From contig JAGXKG010000001.1 of the NCBI GenBank assembly GCA_018335335.1, positions 62,001 to 126,000 on the forward strand: a stretch of 64,000 bases of DNA, written 5' to 3'. Both the position numbers and the translations under genes were made by a program. The stretch is from Candidatus Thorarchaeota archaeon. Its GTDB lineage: Archaea; Asgardarchaeota; Thorarchaeia; Thorarchaeales; Thorarchaeaceae. The notes beneath the pieces were generated by a model. It was not told the origin of the DNA. It made no database searches and was given only the letters and a program-made list of their open reading frames with translations. Below are positions 36,577 through 45,800 of the stretch, one piece after another (position 1 is the stretch's first letter; every line of letters starts with the position of its first letter).

Positions 36577-37044
36577 CTAGACCTTCTCGAGCTCTTCCAA
36601 AGCCTGTTTGAGTCCTTCCTCGTCAAGCTCTTTACTCTTAGCAGGAGTTGAAGTTTCAACTGCCAAGAACTTGTCGAGCTCGTCAGCCAATTCCTTGCCT
36701 TGTTTTTTCATGACAAGACGAATGAGTCCAATGTTTACCTCAGCTCCAGAAACGACGCTAAGAACACCTTTCCCACAAGCCGATGCGAAGATTTTCCCAT
36801 CGGAGAACTCAGAGGTGACTATTTCCAAATCACCGATCTGAAGATTCTTACCTTGTTCTTCACTTGCACAGAAAACCGCGCTAGCAATAGCACCAATCGA
36901 ATCGGTATCGACAGGGAAAGGGGCCAACTTTGATACGTTGGCAATGGTAAGGCCGGTCTTATCAGTCAAGATAACGCGTTTAATCCCCTTATCCTGCCTA
37001 ATAATCTCAGTCAAGATTTTGTCGAATTGTTTTGGGTCGCTCAT
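36577..37044 (-). CDS. Roadblock/LC7 domain protein with C-terminal tail (155 aa)
   Basis: The Roadblock fold is seen in the helix PKQFDKILTEIIRQDKGIKR, strands VILTDKTGLTIANVS and EIVTSEFSDGKIFASAC, and a final helical region. The domain ends near residue 120 and a charged tail of about 30 residues follows (KSKELDEEGLKQALEELEKV). I choose the ATG after GAGGG; the other ATG two codons earlier is too close to it. It lies in the Roadblock-GTPase operon and is the longest Roadblock protein here. It may pair with one of the other Roadblock proteins in a heterodimer. Confidence 0.84.
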   Translation of the reverse strand: MSDPKQFDKILTEIIRQDKGIKRVILTDKTGLTIANVSKLAPFPVDTDSIGAIASAVFCASEEQGKNLQIGDLEIVTSEFSDGKIFASACGKGVLSVVSGAEVNIGLIRLVMKKQGKELADELDKFLAVETSTPAKSKELDEEGLKQALEELEKV

Positions 37045-37064
37045 AATCATTACCCTCTCAATCT

Positions 37065-37358
37065 TTATTTCTTAAGGACTATCAGAATCAAGCCCTCTTT
37101 CTCATCAGGCGCGATATTAATCTGACCTTTAGATGTGTCAAGTGTGAGGAACGACAGCGAGCCCTCTTTGAGCTCTCGTACTGCGTCCAAAGCTTTGCCA
37201 ACAAGAGAAGTCACAATTGCTGCGATATTCTCTGTTGTTTGAGCGTCTAGGTCGCTGCTCAGGGGTAGTCCTTCCATGCTTGTTACGATTACGCCGCGAA
37301 CCCCTTCCTGAGCTTTGAGCTTGGAAAGGATTGATTGTAATTTTTCTTGGCTTATCAA
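37065..37358 (-). CDS. Roadblock/LC7 domain protein (97 aa), first gene of operon
   Basis: This is a minimal Roadblock domain: helix [20 protein letters not shown], strand [16 protein letters not shown], helix [20 protein letters not shown] and strand [13 protein letters not shown]. The start is a TTG; no ATG exists near the domain start. It is first in the minus-strand operon, with 20 bases to the next Roadblock gene. The region upstream (37359-37539) holds a 10-base inverted repeat. Function is inferred from the family and operon only. Confidence 0.82.
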   Translation of the reverse strand: MISQEKLQSILSKLKAQEGVRGVIVTSMEGLPLSSDLDAQTTENIAAIVTSLVGKALDAVRELKEGSLSFLTLDTSKGQINIAPDEKEGLILIVLKK

Positions 37359-37409
37359 CTTCTGGAATCCCCGCTGATGGCAGTCATGCTCTTGGCATTT
37401 TGAAGCACA

Positions 37410-37491
37410 CTTTTGCCTATTTTAGACTTGTGGCAATGTGTTACCTGAAATATGTCCCAATTGCGCAAAACATACCATAATTAGGCAAAAG
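37410..37491. repeat. long-spaced inverted repeat upstream of Roadblock operon
   Basis: CTTTTGCCTA at 37410-37419 is repeated inverted as TAGGCAAAAG at 37482-37491, a perfect 10-base match separated by 62 bases. It lies between the Sec23/24-like gene and the start of the Roadblock operon. It may be a pair of regulator sites; such a match is uncommon by chance in so short a gap. Confidence 0.4.
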
Positions 37492-37539
37492 AGGTCCACA
37501 TTTGGTACACCGGAACAAGATTCCAGCAGTAGTGGGCGG

Positions 37540-39171
37540 CTACTCTTCGTCCTCATCATCATCTTTCAGTAGTGAACGAGAATTTCGCCTCATTTGTGCA
37601 AAGCTCTTTGTTGATGCTAAATCAGCAGCTGCTGATGGCCCCGCGAGAGGCGCTTCTTTCATCATCTCTTGGGTCTGCTGAAGCTCTTCCTCTTCAGAAG
37701 CCAGAGCTCTGTCTACCCGCCTTATGTTATTTTCAATCGATGAAGGTGCTTGTTTCGCGCGGCTCACCATAGCTTTCCTGAATGATGCAATTCTCTTTGC
37801 ACCTTTACTGTGCTTTCCACGGAAGGCTTCTTCACCAGCCTTCTGGGTGGTGAACGTAGCAGCGAGCTTTGGATCAAAACTGGCCATGATTTCGTTCTCG
37901 TCTTTTGTAACATTCAAACGGGTTGTTACAGAACGAATACGCCTTGCTCCACTCTTGTCGAGATATTCCACTTGCAGCTGCACAGGAATGTTATCTGCAT
38001 CAATCTCTTCCTCTGGTTCCATTTCGAAGTAGAGTTCATGATTTTCTCCTACGACGCCCACTTTTCCAGGTTTCTTCGATTTTATTTCGTCAATCACAGC
38101 CCGTGACATACCTGACGCATCCTTGACACGCACACCTGTTGGAGTTATCATGCGAACAGTAACATCACGTGCAATGGAAGAAGAGCCCGCAAGGGTAGAA
38201 AGGCTTCTGTCAAGCTCATTTGGCGTCACGTAGTACATCTGGCCACCTGTTGCCTCTGGAAGGAGGGCAAGCGTCTTCAGCTCCATTCCAGAACCGCCAG
38301 CGATCCCCACCACATCAAAAGCCGTGCCAATATCACGGAACATCTGTCCCATCTGTTCATAGTAATCAGTTGCAGGCGTAACCTGGAATCCTTCCAACGA
38401 ACCGATGCCTTCATTGGCAAGGCCATCTGTAAGAAGCAAGAGGTGCCCAACATCTCGATGTTTCGCAATAGTATATCCCATAGCAACTGCTGGACCTAGC
38501 GCGGTCCCTCCTTTCGGGCCCAAGTCTGCTACATGTCTTTTCAACCTGTCACTATTTTTCCCGACAGCGACCATTTTCACATCATCCAATAGAGTCCGAC
38601 TCGTTTCTAATATCCGGTTCAAACTGGGGAAAGCACCCCTTGGAAGATGGACAGCTTCTCCGGTCAGCGGATTTCTATAGGCGACCGAGCTTTCAAACTC
38701 GATTATGCCGAATAGAGTCTCTGGTGAATTCGCTGCCAGAGAGTCGATTGAATTTCGTAGACTTCGTTTAACAGCCTCAAGATTCGCGCCACCCATTGAC
38801 CCAGATACGTCTATGAGTGCTAGGAAGGCGCCACTAGCAGTTGACACTTCTTGTTCAGTAGTTTCATCTTCGGAAGAAGGGGGTGTAATCAGAAAATCGG
38901 TTTCGTTTCCTGCCGTAATAATCTCCCCTTCAACAACATTGAGAGTTCCGCAGAATGGACAAATGAAATGTTTTCCAACTTTAGAATCCTCTACAATCTG
39001 GTCAGTACTGATGAGATATCCTCCGCAACGTTCACAAGCAATCGGTTTTCCTACGATTTTCCTAACTTCGCGGCTAAGACCGCTGAATTCCACACGCATA
39101 ACATAGGGGATATCGCCTAGAATCTTCTTTGAGGCCGGAAAGGAGTTGGATGTGGGCTTGAGCAGGGGCAT
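37540..39171 (-). CDS. Sec23/Sec24-like protein: zinc finger, vWA and helical domains
   Basis: The protein (543 residues) begins with a zinc finger, C46-xx-C49 and C71-xx-C74, whose text (CERCGGYLI ... FICPFCGTLNVVEG) closely resembles the Sec23/Sec24 zinc finger of the COPII coat. A vWA domain follows: MIDAS DVSGSM at 121-126, a threonine in GGTALGP, and LLLTDGLANE. Then come a beta-rich part (about 330-430, VTVRMITPTGVRVKD and later) and a charged helical C-terminus. The order zinc finger, vWA trunk, beta sandwich, helices is that of Sec23/24. The intact MIDAS differs from Sec23/24. It stands directly upstream of the Roadblock-GTPase operon. Function in membrane coating is a hypothesis; a general vWA adaptor is the alternative. 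Confidence 0.82.
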   Translation of the reverse strand: MPLLKPTSNSFPASKKILGDIPYVMRVEFSGLSREVRKIVGKPIACERCGGYLISTDQIVEDSKVGKHFICPFCGTLNVVEGEIITAGNETDFLITPPSSEDETTEQEVSTASGAFLALIDVSGSMGGANLEAVKRSLRNSIDSLAANSPETLFGIIEFESSVAYRNPLTGEAVHLPRGAFPSLNRILETSRTLLDDVKMVAVGKNSDRLKRHVADLGPKGGTALGPAVAMGYTIAKHRDVGHLLLLTDGLANEGIGSLEGFQVTPATDYYEQMGQMFRDIGTAFDVVGIAGGSGMELKTLALLPEATGGQMYYVTPNELDRSLSTLAGSSSIARDVTVRMITPTGVRVKDASGMSRAVIDEIKSKKPGKVGVVGENHELYFEMEPEEEIDADNIPVQLQVEYLDKSGARRIRSVTTRLNVTKDENEIMASFDPKLAATFTTQKAGEEAFRGKHSKGAKRIASFRKAMVSRAKQAPSSIENNIRRVDRALASEEEELQQTQEMMKEAPLAGPSAAADLASTKSFAQMRRNSRSLLKDDDEDEE

Positions 39172-39300
39172 ATCAGTATCAACCTCAGTAGGTTTTATCT
39201 TTTAGTAGTCAAGATGTTATTAAGTGAATCGTCATACGTTTAGAATAGAGAGGTTGACTACAAGTACTTGGGACTGTACGAGCAAACCTCTATCGTAGAA

Positions 39301-39309
39301 GATATATAT
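39301..39309 (+). promoter_or_regulatory. TATA box before Roadblock gene
   Basis: gatatatat lies about 55 bases before the TTG start. Transcription near 39330 would give a leader with the strong ribosome site ggagg at 39348-39352. Confidence 0.45.
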
Positions 39310-39361
39310 CCTGCAACAGACCAATAGCAATAAGGCAACAGAACCAAGGAGGACAAGAATA

Positions 39362-39727
39362 TTGGTTGATGAAGGTAGAGTTGAAGAGATTATAGCAGAA
39401 ACCATGTCAGAAAATGCCGTAATCGAAGGAATGGTAGCGTGTAACGCCGAAGGAGAGGTAATCTTTGGTCATACGTTATCTGACAGCATAAAGCACAAGA
39501 AAGTAGCTGATTTAGTGGTAAAGCTCAGCTCGTTTTCCTCACAACTCAGTGGAACTGTTGATAAAGGCGAATTGAAAGAAGTGAGCATCACTTCAGAGAG
39601 TGGATATGTCATCATCCTTGGGGATGTTGAGCTAGTTCTAGCCGCCATCGTAGGTGAAGAAGGGCGTGAATCTATGGGGCTCATCCGGATGACCCTTAGA
39701 AGAGCGCTATTATCCATGTTAGACTAA
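39362..39727 (+). CDS. Roadblock/LC7-like protein (121 aa)
   Basis: This fourth Roadblock-like protein is divergent from the Sec23/24-like gene. It has the helix RVEEIIAETMSENAVIEGMV, strand ACNAEGEVIFGHTLSD, helix KVADLVVKLSSFSSQLSGTV and strand VILGDVELVLAAIV. The start is a TTG, placed by ggagg nine bases upstream. Sequence similarity to the other three is low beyond the fold pattern. It has its own TATA. It may be a further partner of the small GTPase in the neighbouring operon; this is inferred from proximity. Confidence 0.8.
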   Translation: MVDEGRVEEIIAETMSENAVIEGMVACNAEGEVIFGHTLSDSIKHKKVADLVVKLSSFSSQLSGTVDKGELKEVSITSESGYVIILGDVELVLAAIVGEEGRESMGLIRMTLRRALLSMLD

Positions 39728-39783
39728 TACTAGTGGAGCGACATTCTTTTCAATCACAAGAGTGAACGCAAGAGTATACTAGG

Positions 39784-39790
39784 TATATAT
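39784..39790 (+). promoter_or_regulatory. TATA box of smc
   Basis: tatatat is placed about 125 bases before the smc start. Transcription would start near 39815, at the left edge of an inverted repeat. Confidence 0.4.
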
Positions 39791-39816
39791 CAAGTATTAC
39801 GCAGATATTACCAAGC

Positions 39817-39838
39817 GTGATATTCCACATAATATCAC
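39817..39838. promoter_or_regulatory. inverted repeat at smc promoter (operator candidate)
   Basis: GTGATATT-CCACAT-AATATCAC is a perfect 8-base inverted repeat with a six-base spacer, just downstream of the expected transcription start of smc. It may bind a repressor or form a hairpin in the leader. It has no U-tract, so it is not a bacterial-type terminator. Confidence 0.45.
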
Positions 39839-39912
39839 ATAATCATGATGGTAGAGCGGATATAATGGACCGTATTTGAATTTGCGCTACGAAAATTGGA
39901 TGGGAATGAATA

Positions 39913-42900
39913 TTGGTACACATTGAACGGCTTGAATGTAAAGGCTTCAAATCCTTTGGCCGGAAAAAAGTATCAATAAAGTTCAATCCAGGATTCACAT
40001 GTATTGTCGGTCCAAATGGGTCAGGCAAGTCCAATGTAGTTGACGCTATTCTTTTTGTACTTGGACAACTCAGCGCTAAAACACTTAGAGCAAATGTTTT
40101 TGCTGATCTTCTCTATTCACCTCCAAAGCCGAATATGCCTCCTGAGGCAAAATCAGCAACTGTTAAGCTGTATTTCAACAACAGAGATCGCAAGCTCCAA
40201 GTCGAGTCTGATAAGGTAGTAATCGAGAGAGAACTAGATGAATCAGGAAGGTCAACATGCCGAGTAAATGGAAAGGTTGTTACTCGTTCAACAGTAGTAG
40301 ACATCTTGGGTGGTATTGGCGTTGACCCCAATGGATACAATCTGGTACTTCAGGGCGAAATAGCTCAGATTGTGAAATCCAGTCCAACACAGAGACGAGA
40401 ACTCATAGAAGAGATAGCAGGCATCTCTGCGTACGATGAGCAAAAGGAGAAAGCCCTCAAGAAGCTTACAGAAAGCGAGAACAACCTAGGAAAAGTCGAG
40501 ATGCAGCTTCGAGAGCGCCAACGGCAGCTTGACAAGCTGGAGGAGGAAAGGGGGGATGCACTACAGTACCAGAAGACACGCCAACTCAAACGAGAGACTA
40601 GAATTGACAGTCTCGCTTGGAATATTGTGAAGTCAGCAAGTCGAATTAAGACGATTAAAGAGACTCTTGCAGAGAAGGCCGAGGAGTTCGAACAGCTCGA
40701 AAAGGAGCTTCGCGATACTATTCAGAAAATAGAAAATACCGAAAAAGAAATTGGAAGAATGGACGATGAAATTGATCAGATAGCGGGTGAAGATTCTGCG
40801 CGTATATCAGAAAGGTTTGGTGTTGTTTCAGCTGCTGTTGAGCATCTAAGGGAGGAACTAGATGAAGCCAGTCGTAATCTCGATGAAGCAAAAGAAAGGA
40901 AAGAAAGGAAAGAAGAGAAACTTGAAAGAATTAGAGAAGAGATTCACGAACTGAATGAGAAACATGATTTAAAACAGGATTACCTTGAGGAAGTTACTGA
41001 CGAAGTTTCTTCATTAGAAATCAAGATTGAGCGGTTAGAAGAAAAATTCGAAGAAGAACAGTCCAATTACTATAGAATCACACAGGAACTACAGCAATTC
41101 AACAACAAGATGCGGTCCCTTGACGAGAGTATAGCACAGATTAGATCCACAATCAAGTCAAATAACAGAGAATTGGGATATGCCTATGAGGAACTCAGAG
41201 ATAGCAAAGAGAGTCTAGAGCGTGTTGCAGCTGAGATAACCCATCTCGAAAAGGAGATACCGGAGAATGTCCAGAACATAGAGCAAATGAAAACATCAGA
41301 AAGATCCAAACGAAATGAGTTCAAGGATATCGAAGAGCAACTCGAAAGGGTCAATGCAGAAGTGGATGAAACAACCAATGTGATGTCATCTACGAGAGAA
41401 GAATTAATCAGATTACAGGCCAGACAGGATGCGCTGAAAGAAGCTGAAGAGTCGTTCCTGAAACGTAGAGAAGCAGTCGCTAGAGTATTGGAACTTCGAG
41501 ATGCGGGTGCTATAGAAGGAATTCATGGCACGGTAGCAGAATTAGGTACGATAGATCCAGATTATGCAGTTGCAATGGAAGTAGCCGGTGGTAGCCGGCT
41601 TTCATATGTGGTTGTGGAAAACGAGGAAACTGCCACAAAATGCATAGACGCTTTGAAGAGTGAACGGGTTGGCAGAGCCTCATTCATTCCCCTAAATAAG
41701 ATAAAAACAAGGTCTCCTAGAAAGCTTCCCGATGATGAAGAAATCATTGGATTTGCACTGAATCTTGTTGATTTCGATCCGAAGTTCCGTCCAGCCTTTG
41801 AATTCGCCTTTTCGGATACTCTGATAACTGAAAATTTTGAAACAACAAAGCGAATGGGGTTTAGTGGGTGGAGAGCAGTTTCACTGGAAGGAGATATTGT
41901 CGAAAGGTCAGGTTTGGTTACGGGAGGGCACTATCAGCAAAAATCGAGGGGGCTCACCTTACAGGTGAAAGATGAAAGTCCGCAAATTATTGAGAAGCTA
42001 AAAGGCCTCAAGAAAATACTAAGCGGTTTGCGAGCTAAGCAAGAATCTCTTCGTAATCGAAAAGAACAGTTGGACAAAGAGATAAACCAGCTCGGAAATG
42101 AGAGATACAGGCAAGAGATTAAGCTTGATAGGCTAAAGGGAAACTTGTCCGAAAACAAAGAGAGGGAGTCTCGCCTAACCGAGCGAATTCGAGAGTTGAA
42201 TGTAACAATCGAAGAGCTGGAATCTCAGACTGAAGAGCTCCAAGAGAAGGATGAGCAACTGACCAGCGAACGAAATCAAGTAAGAAGAAAGCGTGACGAT
42301 TGTAACGAGAGACTAGCGAAATCGGATGCGGCACAGATAAACCAAGATTTGAAAGATTTGAAGAAGGTCCTAGAGCACGAGAAACAAAAAAGGGAGAAAA
42401 CTGAGAAAGAGATAACAAAAATCAGGCTTACTATTGATGAAAGATTGTCACCCAGGGCAAATGAATTGGCAAGCGATATTGAATCTATAGAGAGAACACT
42501 ACCTGAACTGAAAAAGAACATAAGAGAGTTGGAAGAAAAACTAACGAAAAAGAAGAGCGAGTGTCAGGACCTGCAGGCCAAAAGGGAAGAGATTGAAGAT
42601 GCGGTCAAGGACAAGAGAGTCTATCAGCTAGAGTTAAAGGAAGAAGTCAGGAATCTCCGCCTTCGTCATGAGGAAATACGAGAAGAGCAAACATCAAATG
42701 AGAAATCAGTATATCGGCTTCAAACCGAACAGAGTAAGCTGGAAGAAGAAATCGTCGCATTTTCAGCTGAATTAGATGAAATCGCAGATAAAGATGAGGA
42801 ACTGGAGAAACGAAGACAAGCTGAGGAGTTAACATATAGCGAGATAGAAGATTTGGAGGAAGAAGTTAAAGAATTTCAACGCGAATTGGAAGAGATGGGG

Positions 42901-43503
42901 CCCGTGAATCTCAAGGCCTTAACAGACTATGATATTGAGAAAGAGAAGTATAACGAGATTGTTGAGAAGAAGGTAAGGCTAGAGGAGGAACACAAAGAAA
43001 TTCTGAGTTTCATGGAAGAGCTAGAACAAGAGAAGACCCGGAAATTCTTAGAAGTCTATAACGAAATAGCGGATAATTTCTCTGAAGTTTTTGCAAAACT
43101 ATCACCAGGGGGAGAAGCACATCTAATGCTCGAAAATCCCGAACATCCACTCATGGGAGGGATTACAGTCAAATCTAAGCCTAGAGGAAAAGACTTGGTG
43201 TCACTGGAAGCTATGAGTGGCGGGGAAAAAACAATAACGGGTTTGGCACTGATATTCTCCATCCAAATGTACAACCCGGCAAGCTTCTACATTTTTGATG
43301 AAATTGATGCGGCTCTCGACGATGTGAATGCCCATAGCGTCGCAACACTCATATCTGAAATGTCCAAGACTTCTCAATTCATAGTGATATCACTTAGAGA
43401 CACAACGGTTCGTAAGGCGGATAAACTTGTAGGCGTTTCAAATCAAGACGGCATATCAAGCATTGTGTCGGTGGACTTGGAAGAGGTGGCATCAACAGCA
43501 TGA
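39913..43503 (+). CDS. smc: SMC chromosome segregation ATPase
   Basis: SMC holds and compacts chromosomal DNA as a dimer with ScpA/ScpB. The 1196-residue protein has the head start HIERLECKGFKSFG, Walker A GPNGSGKSN near 33-41, two long coiled coils and a hinge around 520-650. The ABC signature LEAMSGGEKT and Walker B FYIFDEIDAALD lie near the C-terminus. The start is a TTG; no ATG gives the normal N-terminus. It overlaps scpA by four bases, and scpB follows, so the whole condensin is one operon. The promoter has a TATA and an inverted repeat. Confidence 0.98.
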   Translation: MVHIERLECKGFKSFGRKKVSIKFNPGFTCIVGPNGSGKSNVVDAILFVLGQLSAKTLRANVFADLLYSPPKPNMPPEAKSATVKLYFNNRDRKLQVESDKVVIERELDESGRSTCRVNGKVVTRSTVVDILGGIGVDPNGYNLVLQGEIAQIVKSSPTQRRELIEEIAGISAYDEQKEKALKKLTESENNLGKVEMQLRERQRQLDKLEEERGDALQYQKTRQLKRETRIDSLAWNIVKSASRIKTIKETLAEKAEEFEQLEKELRDTIQKIENTEKEIGRMDDEIDQIAGEDSARISERFGVVSAAVEHLREELDEASRNLDEAKERKERKEEKLERIREEIHELNEKHDLKQDYLEEVTDEVSSLEIKIERLEEKFEEEQSNYYRITQELQQFNNKMRSLDESIAQIRSTIKSNNRELGYAYEELRDSKESLERVAAEITHLEKEIPENVQNIEQMKTSERSKRNEFKDIEEQLERVNAEVDETTNVMSSTREELIRLQARQDALKEAEESFLKRREAVARVLELRDAGAIEGIHGTVAELGTIDPDYAVAMEVAGGSRLSYVVVENEETATKCIDALKSERVGRASFIPLNKIKTRSPRKLPDDEEIIGFALNLVDFDPKFRPAFEFAFSDTLITENFETTKRMGFSGWRAVSLEGDIVERSGLVTGGHYQQKSRGLTLQVKDESPQIIEKLKGLKKILSGLRAKQESLRNRKEQLDKEINQLGNERYRQEIKLDRLKGNLSENKERESRLTERIRELNVTIEELESQTEELQEKDEQLTSERNQVRRKRDDCNERLAKSDAAQINQDLKDLKKVLEHEKQKREKTEKEITKIRLTIDERLSPRANELASDIESIERTLPELKKNIRELEEKLTKKKSECQDLQAKREEIEDAVKDKRVYQLELKEEVRNLRLRHEEIREEQTSNEKSVYRLQTEQSKLEEEIVAFSAELDEIADKDEELEKRRQAEELTYSEIEDLEEEVKEFQRELEEMGPVNLKALTDYDIEKEKYNEIVEKKVRLEEEHKEILSFMEELEQEKTRKFLEVYNEIADNFSEVFAKLSPGGEAHLMLENPEHPLMGGITVKSKPRGKDLVSLEAMSGGEKTITGLALIFSIQMYNPASFYIFDEIDAALDDVNAHSVATLISEMSKTSQFIVISLRDTTVRKADKLVGVSNQDGISSIVSVDLEEVASTA

Positions 43504-44219
43504 ATGAGAATAATGACCCATTCTGGACGACGCCACCATATGTTTTACTCACTGATGTTTTACAACTTGACAAAGTAGAGCCATGGAACGTTGACGTCGG
43601 AAAGCTTGTCCGACAGTTTCTTCGAGAAATGAAAAATGTTGGTGATGTCAATTTTCGCGTATCAGGAAACGCTCTCTACTCTGCGGCAGTCATTTTTATG
43701 AAAAAAACCAGAGACTTGGTGGACTTGGGTCTCATTCCCGAGGAAGAGGAGGAAGACGAGAAGGATATCGAGATTCCCCTTATTCGTCCACCATTCAGGC
43801 TTAGTAATCGACGTGTTACTCTTGAAGAATTAGTCGTTGCAATGGATGAAGTGCTATCCAAGAAATCACGAAGCGGTTCAAGGTCAAAGAAAAAGAAACC
43901 TAAACCACCGCCCGAGCCTGTTTCGTTCAAGGTTGACATGACTAGGGCAGACATAGAAGAGACTATTGCAGAAGTGTACAAGGATTTGCAGGAGATCATG
44001 GAGATTGGGGAGACATCAAAATTCATGAACCTCCTAATGAACAATACTCGACGGGAGATTGTTCGAATTTTCTTCGCATTATTGCATCTTCATTCTAGGG
44101 CCTATGTTGAGATATGGATGGGTGAAGACGACATCATCTGGGTGCAGCTTTGTGAACCCCCAGAAGAAGAGAAAGAAAGGGTTAGCAAATCAGAAGTTCA
44201 GACACTCCTTTCAGATTAG
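43500..44219 (+). CDS. scpA: segregation and condensation protein A (kleisin)
   Basis: ScpA is the kleisin that bridges the SMC heads. The N-terminal part LTDVLQLDKVEPWNVDVGKL-VRQFLREM and the following helices match ScpA. A central acidic and proline-rich linker (EEEEEDEKDIEIPLIRPP, then a basic stretch) leads to a C-terminal winged helix. It is coupled to smc through overlapping ATGA. Length (239) is normal. The function is confident. Confidence 0.92.
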   Translation: MNENNDPFWTTPPYVLLTDVLQLDKVEPWNVDVGKLVRQFLREMKNVGDVNFRVSGNALYSAAVIFMKKTRDLVDLGLIPEEEEEDEKDIEIPLIRPPFRLSNRRVTLEELVVAMDEVLSKKSRSGSRSKKKKPKPPPEPVSFKVDMTRADIEETIAEVYKDLQEIMEIGETSKFMNLLMNNTRREIVRIFFALLHLHSRAYVEIWMGEDDIIWVQLCEPPEEEKERVSKSEVQTLLSD

Positions 44220-44230
44220 GATTGAGAGAA

Positions 44231-44776
44231 ATGGATGAGGATTTGAAGACACTTGAAGCAGCATTGTACGCAGCTGGCAGGCCCCTCACCATAGAAGAGA
44301 TGTCAGAATTAGTCGATAAAGCGGAATCATCCACACGGGAATTGGCAGAAGAATTAGGTTATCACTATCACAAGCGGGACGGGGCCCTAGAGGTTGTGGA
44401 ACTTCCTAGGAATCGATTCGTTCTACAATTGAAACCTGAGCTTACTCCAAGAGTCGGTAAACTCATACCTGGTGGACTGCTTTCGTTTGCAACGCTTCAG
44501 ACCCTGGTGTATATAGCCCTAAAACAGCCAATTCTTCAATCGGATGTTGTATCTCACAGAGGTACCCACTGTTACGAGCACATACATGAACTGGAAGAAC
44601 TGAAGTTTCTAGAGTCGACTCCACATGGTCGAACAAAACTACTGGAAACCACGCGTCTCTTTGCAGACTATTTCGGATTGCATCCAGAAAAGGTCAAAAT
44701 GAAAGCACAACTCCGGCACAAGATGAAGAAGATACTTGAAGAACAGAAGGCCAGAGAAGAGAGTTCAAACGGATGA
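44231..44776 (+). CDS. scpB: segregation and condensation protein B
   Basis: ScpB binds the kleisin as a dimer with two winged helices. The protein starts with LKTLEAALYAAGRPLTIEEM and has a long second winged helix (TLQTLVYIALKQPILQSDVV, then HELEELKFLESTPHGRTKLL), as is usual for ScpB. The ATG is chosen after gaga; a TTG three codons earlier is the alternative. It is the last gene of the condensin operon and its end meets convergent hypE four bases away. Confidence 0.9.
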   Translation: MDEDLKTLEAALYAAGRPLTIEEMSELVDKAESSTRELAEELGYHYHKRDGALEVVELPRNRFVLQLKPELTPRVGKLIPGGLLSFATLQTLVYIALKQPILQSDVVSHRGTHCYEHIHELEELKFLESTPHGRTKLLETTRLFADYFGLHPEKVKMKAQLRHKMKKILEEQKAREESSNG

Positions 44777-44780
44777 TACT

Positions 44781-45800
44781 CTAACAGACCCGTGGAACGG
44801 GCTCACCATAAGGAACCTGAATCACTTTTCGTCCACCGATTCCTGTTTCAAGAATGACTCTAGCAGGGCCCGCCTCTACTTTGCCGATAGCTTTGGCTCC
44901 CTTAGTTGCTGTGTGACGGTATAGTGCATCGAGTAGATCGTCTGTTTTGTCTGAATCAACGGCTATAACTGCGGTTCCTTCACAGCTCATATTGAAGAAA
45001 TCTAGGCCTAATATCTCACAGAGCGACCTGACTGCGGAACGAACAGGTACTTCTCCATCCTTAATCACAATCTGTACATTGGATTTTGAAGCGATTTCGT
45101 TGAGAGCAACAGAGGTGCCACCTCTGGTAGGATCTTTCATTGAATGTATGCCCCCAATATCCAAACAATCGCGCAAAGGTTCCCAAAGCGGAGCGACATC
45201 ACTTATCAAGTCTGTATTGAACTCGAGACCTTCACGATGAGCTAAGAGGGTGGTGCCATGGTCACCAATAGGACCTGTAACAACAACATCATCTCCAGGG
45301 AGAGCCCCCCTGTCGGTAATTGGTTCTTCAAGGTAGCTTACACCTATACCCGTTGTGGAAAAAACCAGCTGATCAATGGTACCACGAGGCATGACCTTTG
45401 TATCACCTGCAATCATGGCAATACCAAGTGGCTCAATAATGTGGTTCAAATCCTTGAGAATCTGGACTAATCGTTGTATTTCGAATCCCTCTTCTACAAT
45501 AATCGTATTAGTCATAGCAAGGGGTTTTGCACCCATAACAGCTAAGTCATTAACAGTACCACAGGCGGTTAACGTGCCTATGCTTCCACCCGGGAAATTC
45601 AGAGGTTGTACTGTATGGGCATCACTACACACAATTAGGTTCCCTTGATCGGACAGGAGTGTTGCACCATCATCCATTTCATCTAGGCCAATAGGACCTA
45701 ATCTCCGATTGCCAAATGAAGGGATTATTACCTCTTCTAGGAGCCGTTGCATAACCTTTCCACCTGCTCCGTGTGAATTTTCTATTCTTTCCATGTCCAT
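44781..45800 (-). CDS. hypE: hydrogenase maturation protein HypE
   Basis: HypE dehydrates a carbamoyl thioester on its C-terminal Cys to a cyanide that HypF and HypCD place on the NiFe-hydrogenase iron. The family start ERIENSHGAGGKVMQRLLEE and the phosphate-binding GLDEMDDGATLL are clear. Domain text DPTRGGTSVALNEIA and the required C-terminal PRVC are present. The start follows AGAGGA by six bases. It is separate from the Mvh/Hdr operon (51.6-60.7 kb) but serves the same enzyme. It is divergent from rps8e and convergent with scpB. hypA lies close by; hypB, C, D and F are outside the window. Confidence 0.96.
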   Translation of the reverse strand: MDMERIENSHGAGGKVMQRLLEEVIIPSFGNRRLGPIGLDEMDDGATLLSDQGNLIVCSDAHTVQPLNFPGGSIGTLTACGTVNDLAVMGAKPLAMTNTIIVEEGFEIQRLVQILKDLNHIIEPLGIAMIAGDTKVMPRGTIDQLVFSTTGIGVSYLEEPITDRGALPGDDVVVTGPIGDHGTTLLAHREGLEFNTDLISDVAPLWEPLRDCLDIGGIHSMKDPTRGGTSVALNEIASKSNVQIVIKDGEVPVRSAVRSLCEILGLDFFNMSCEGTAVIAVDSDKTDDLLDALYRHTATKGAKAIGKVEAGPARVILETGIGGRKVIQVPYGEPVPRVC

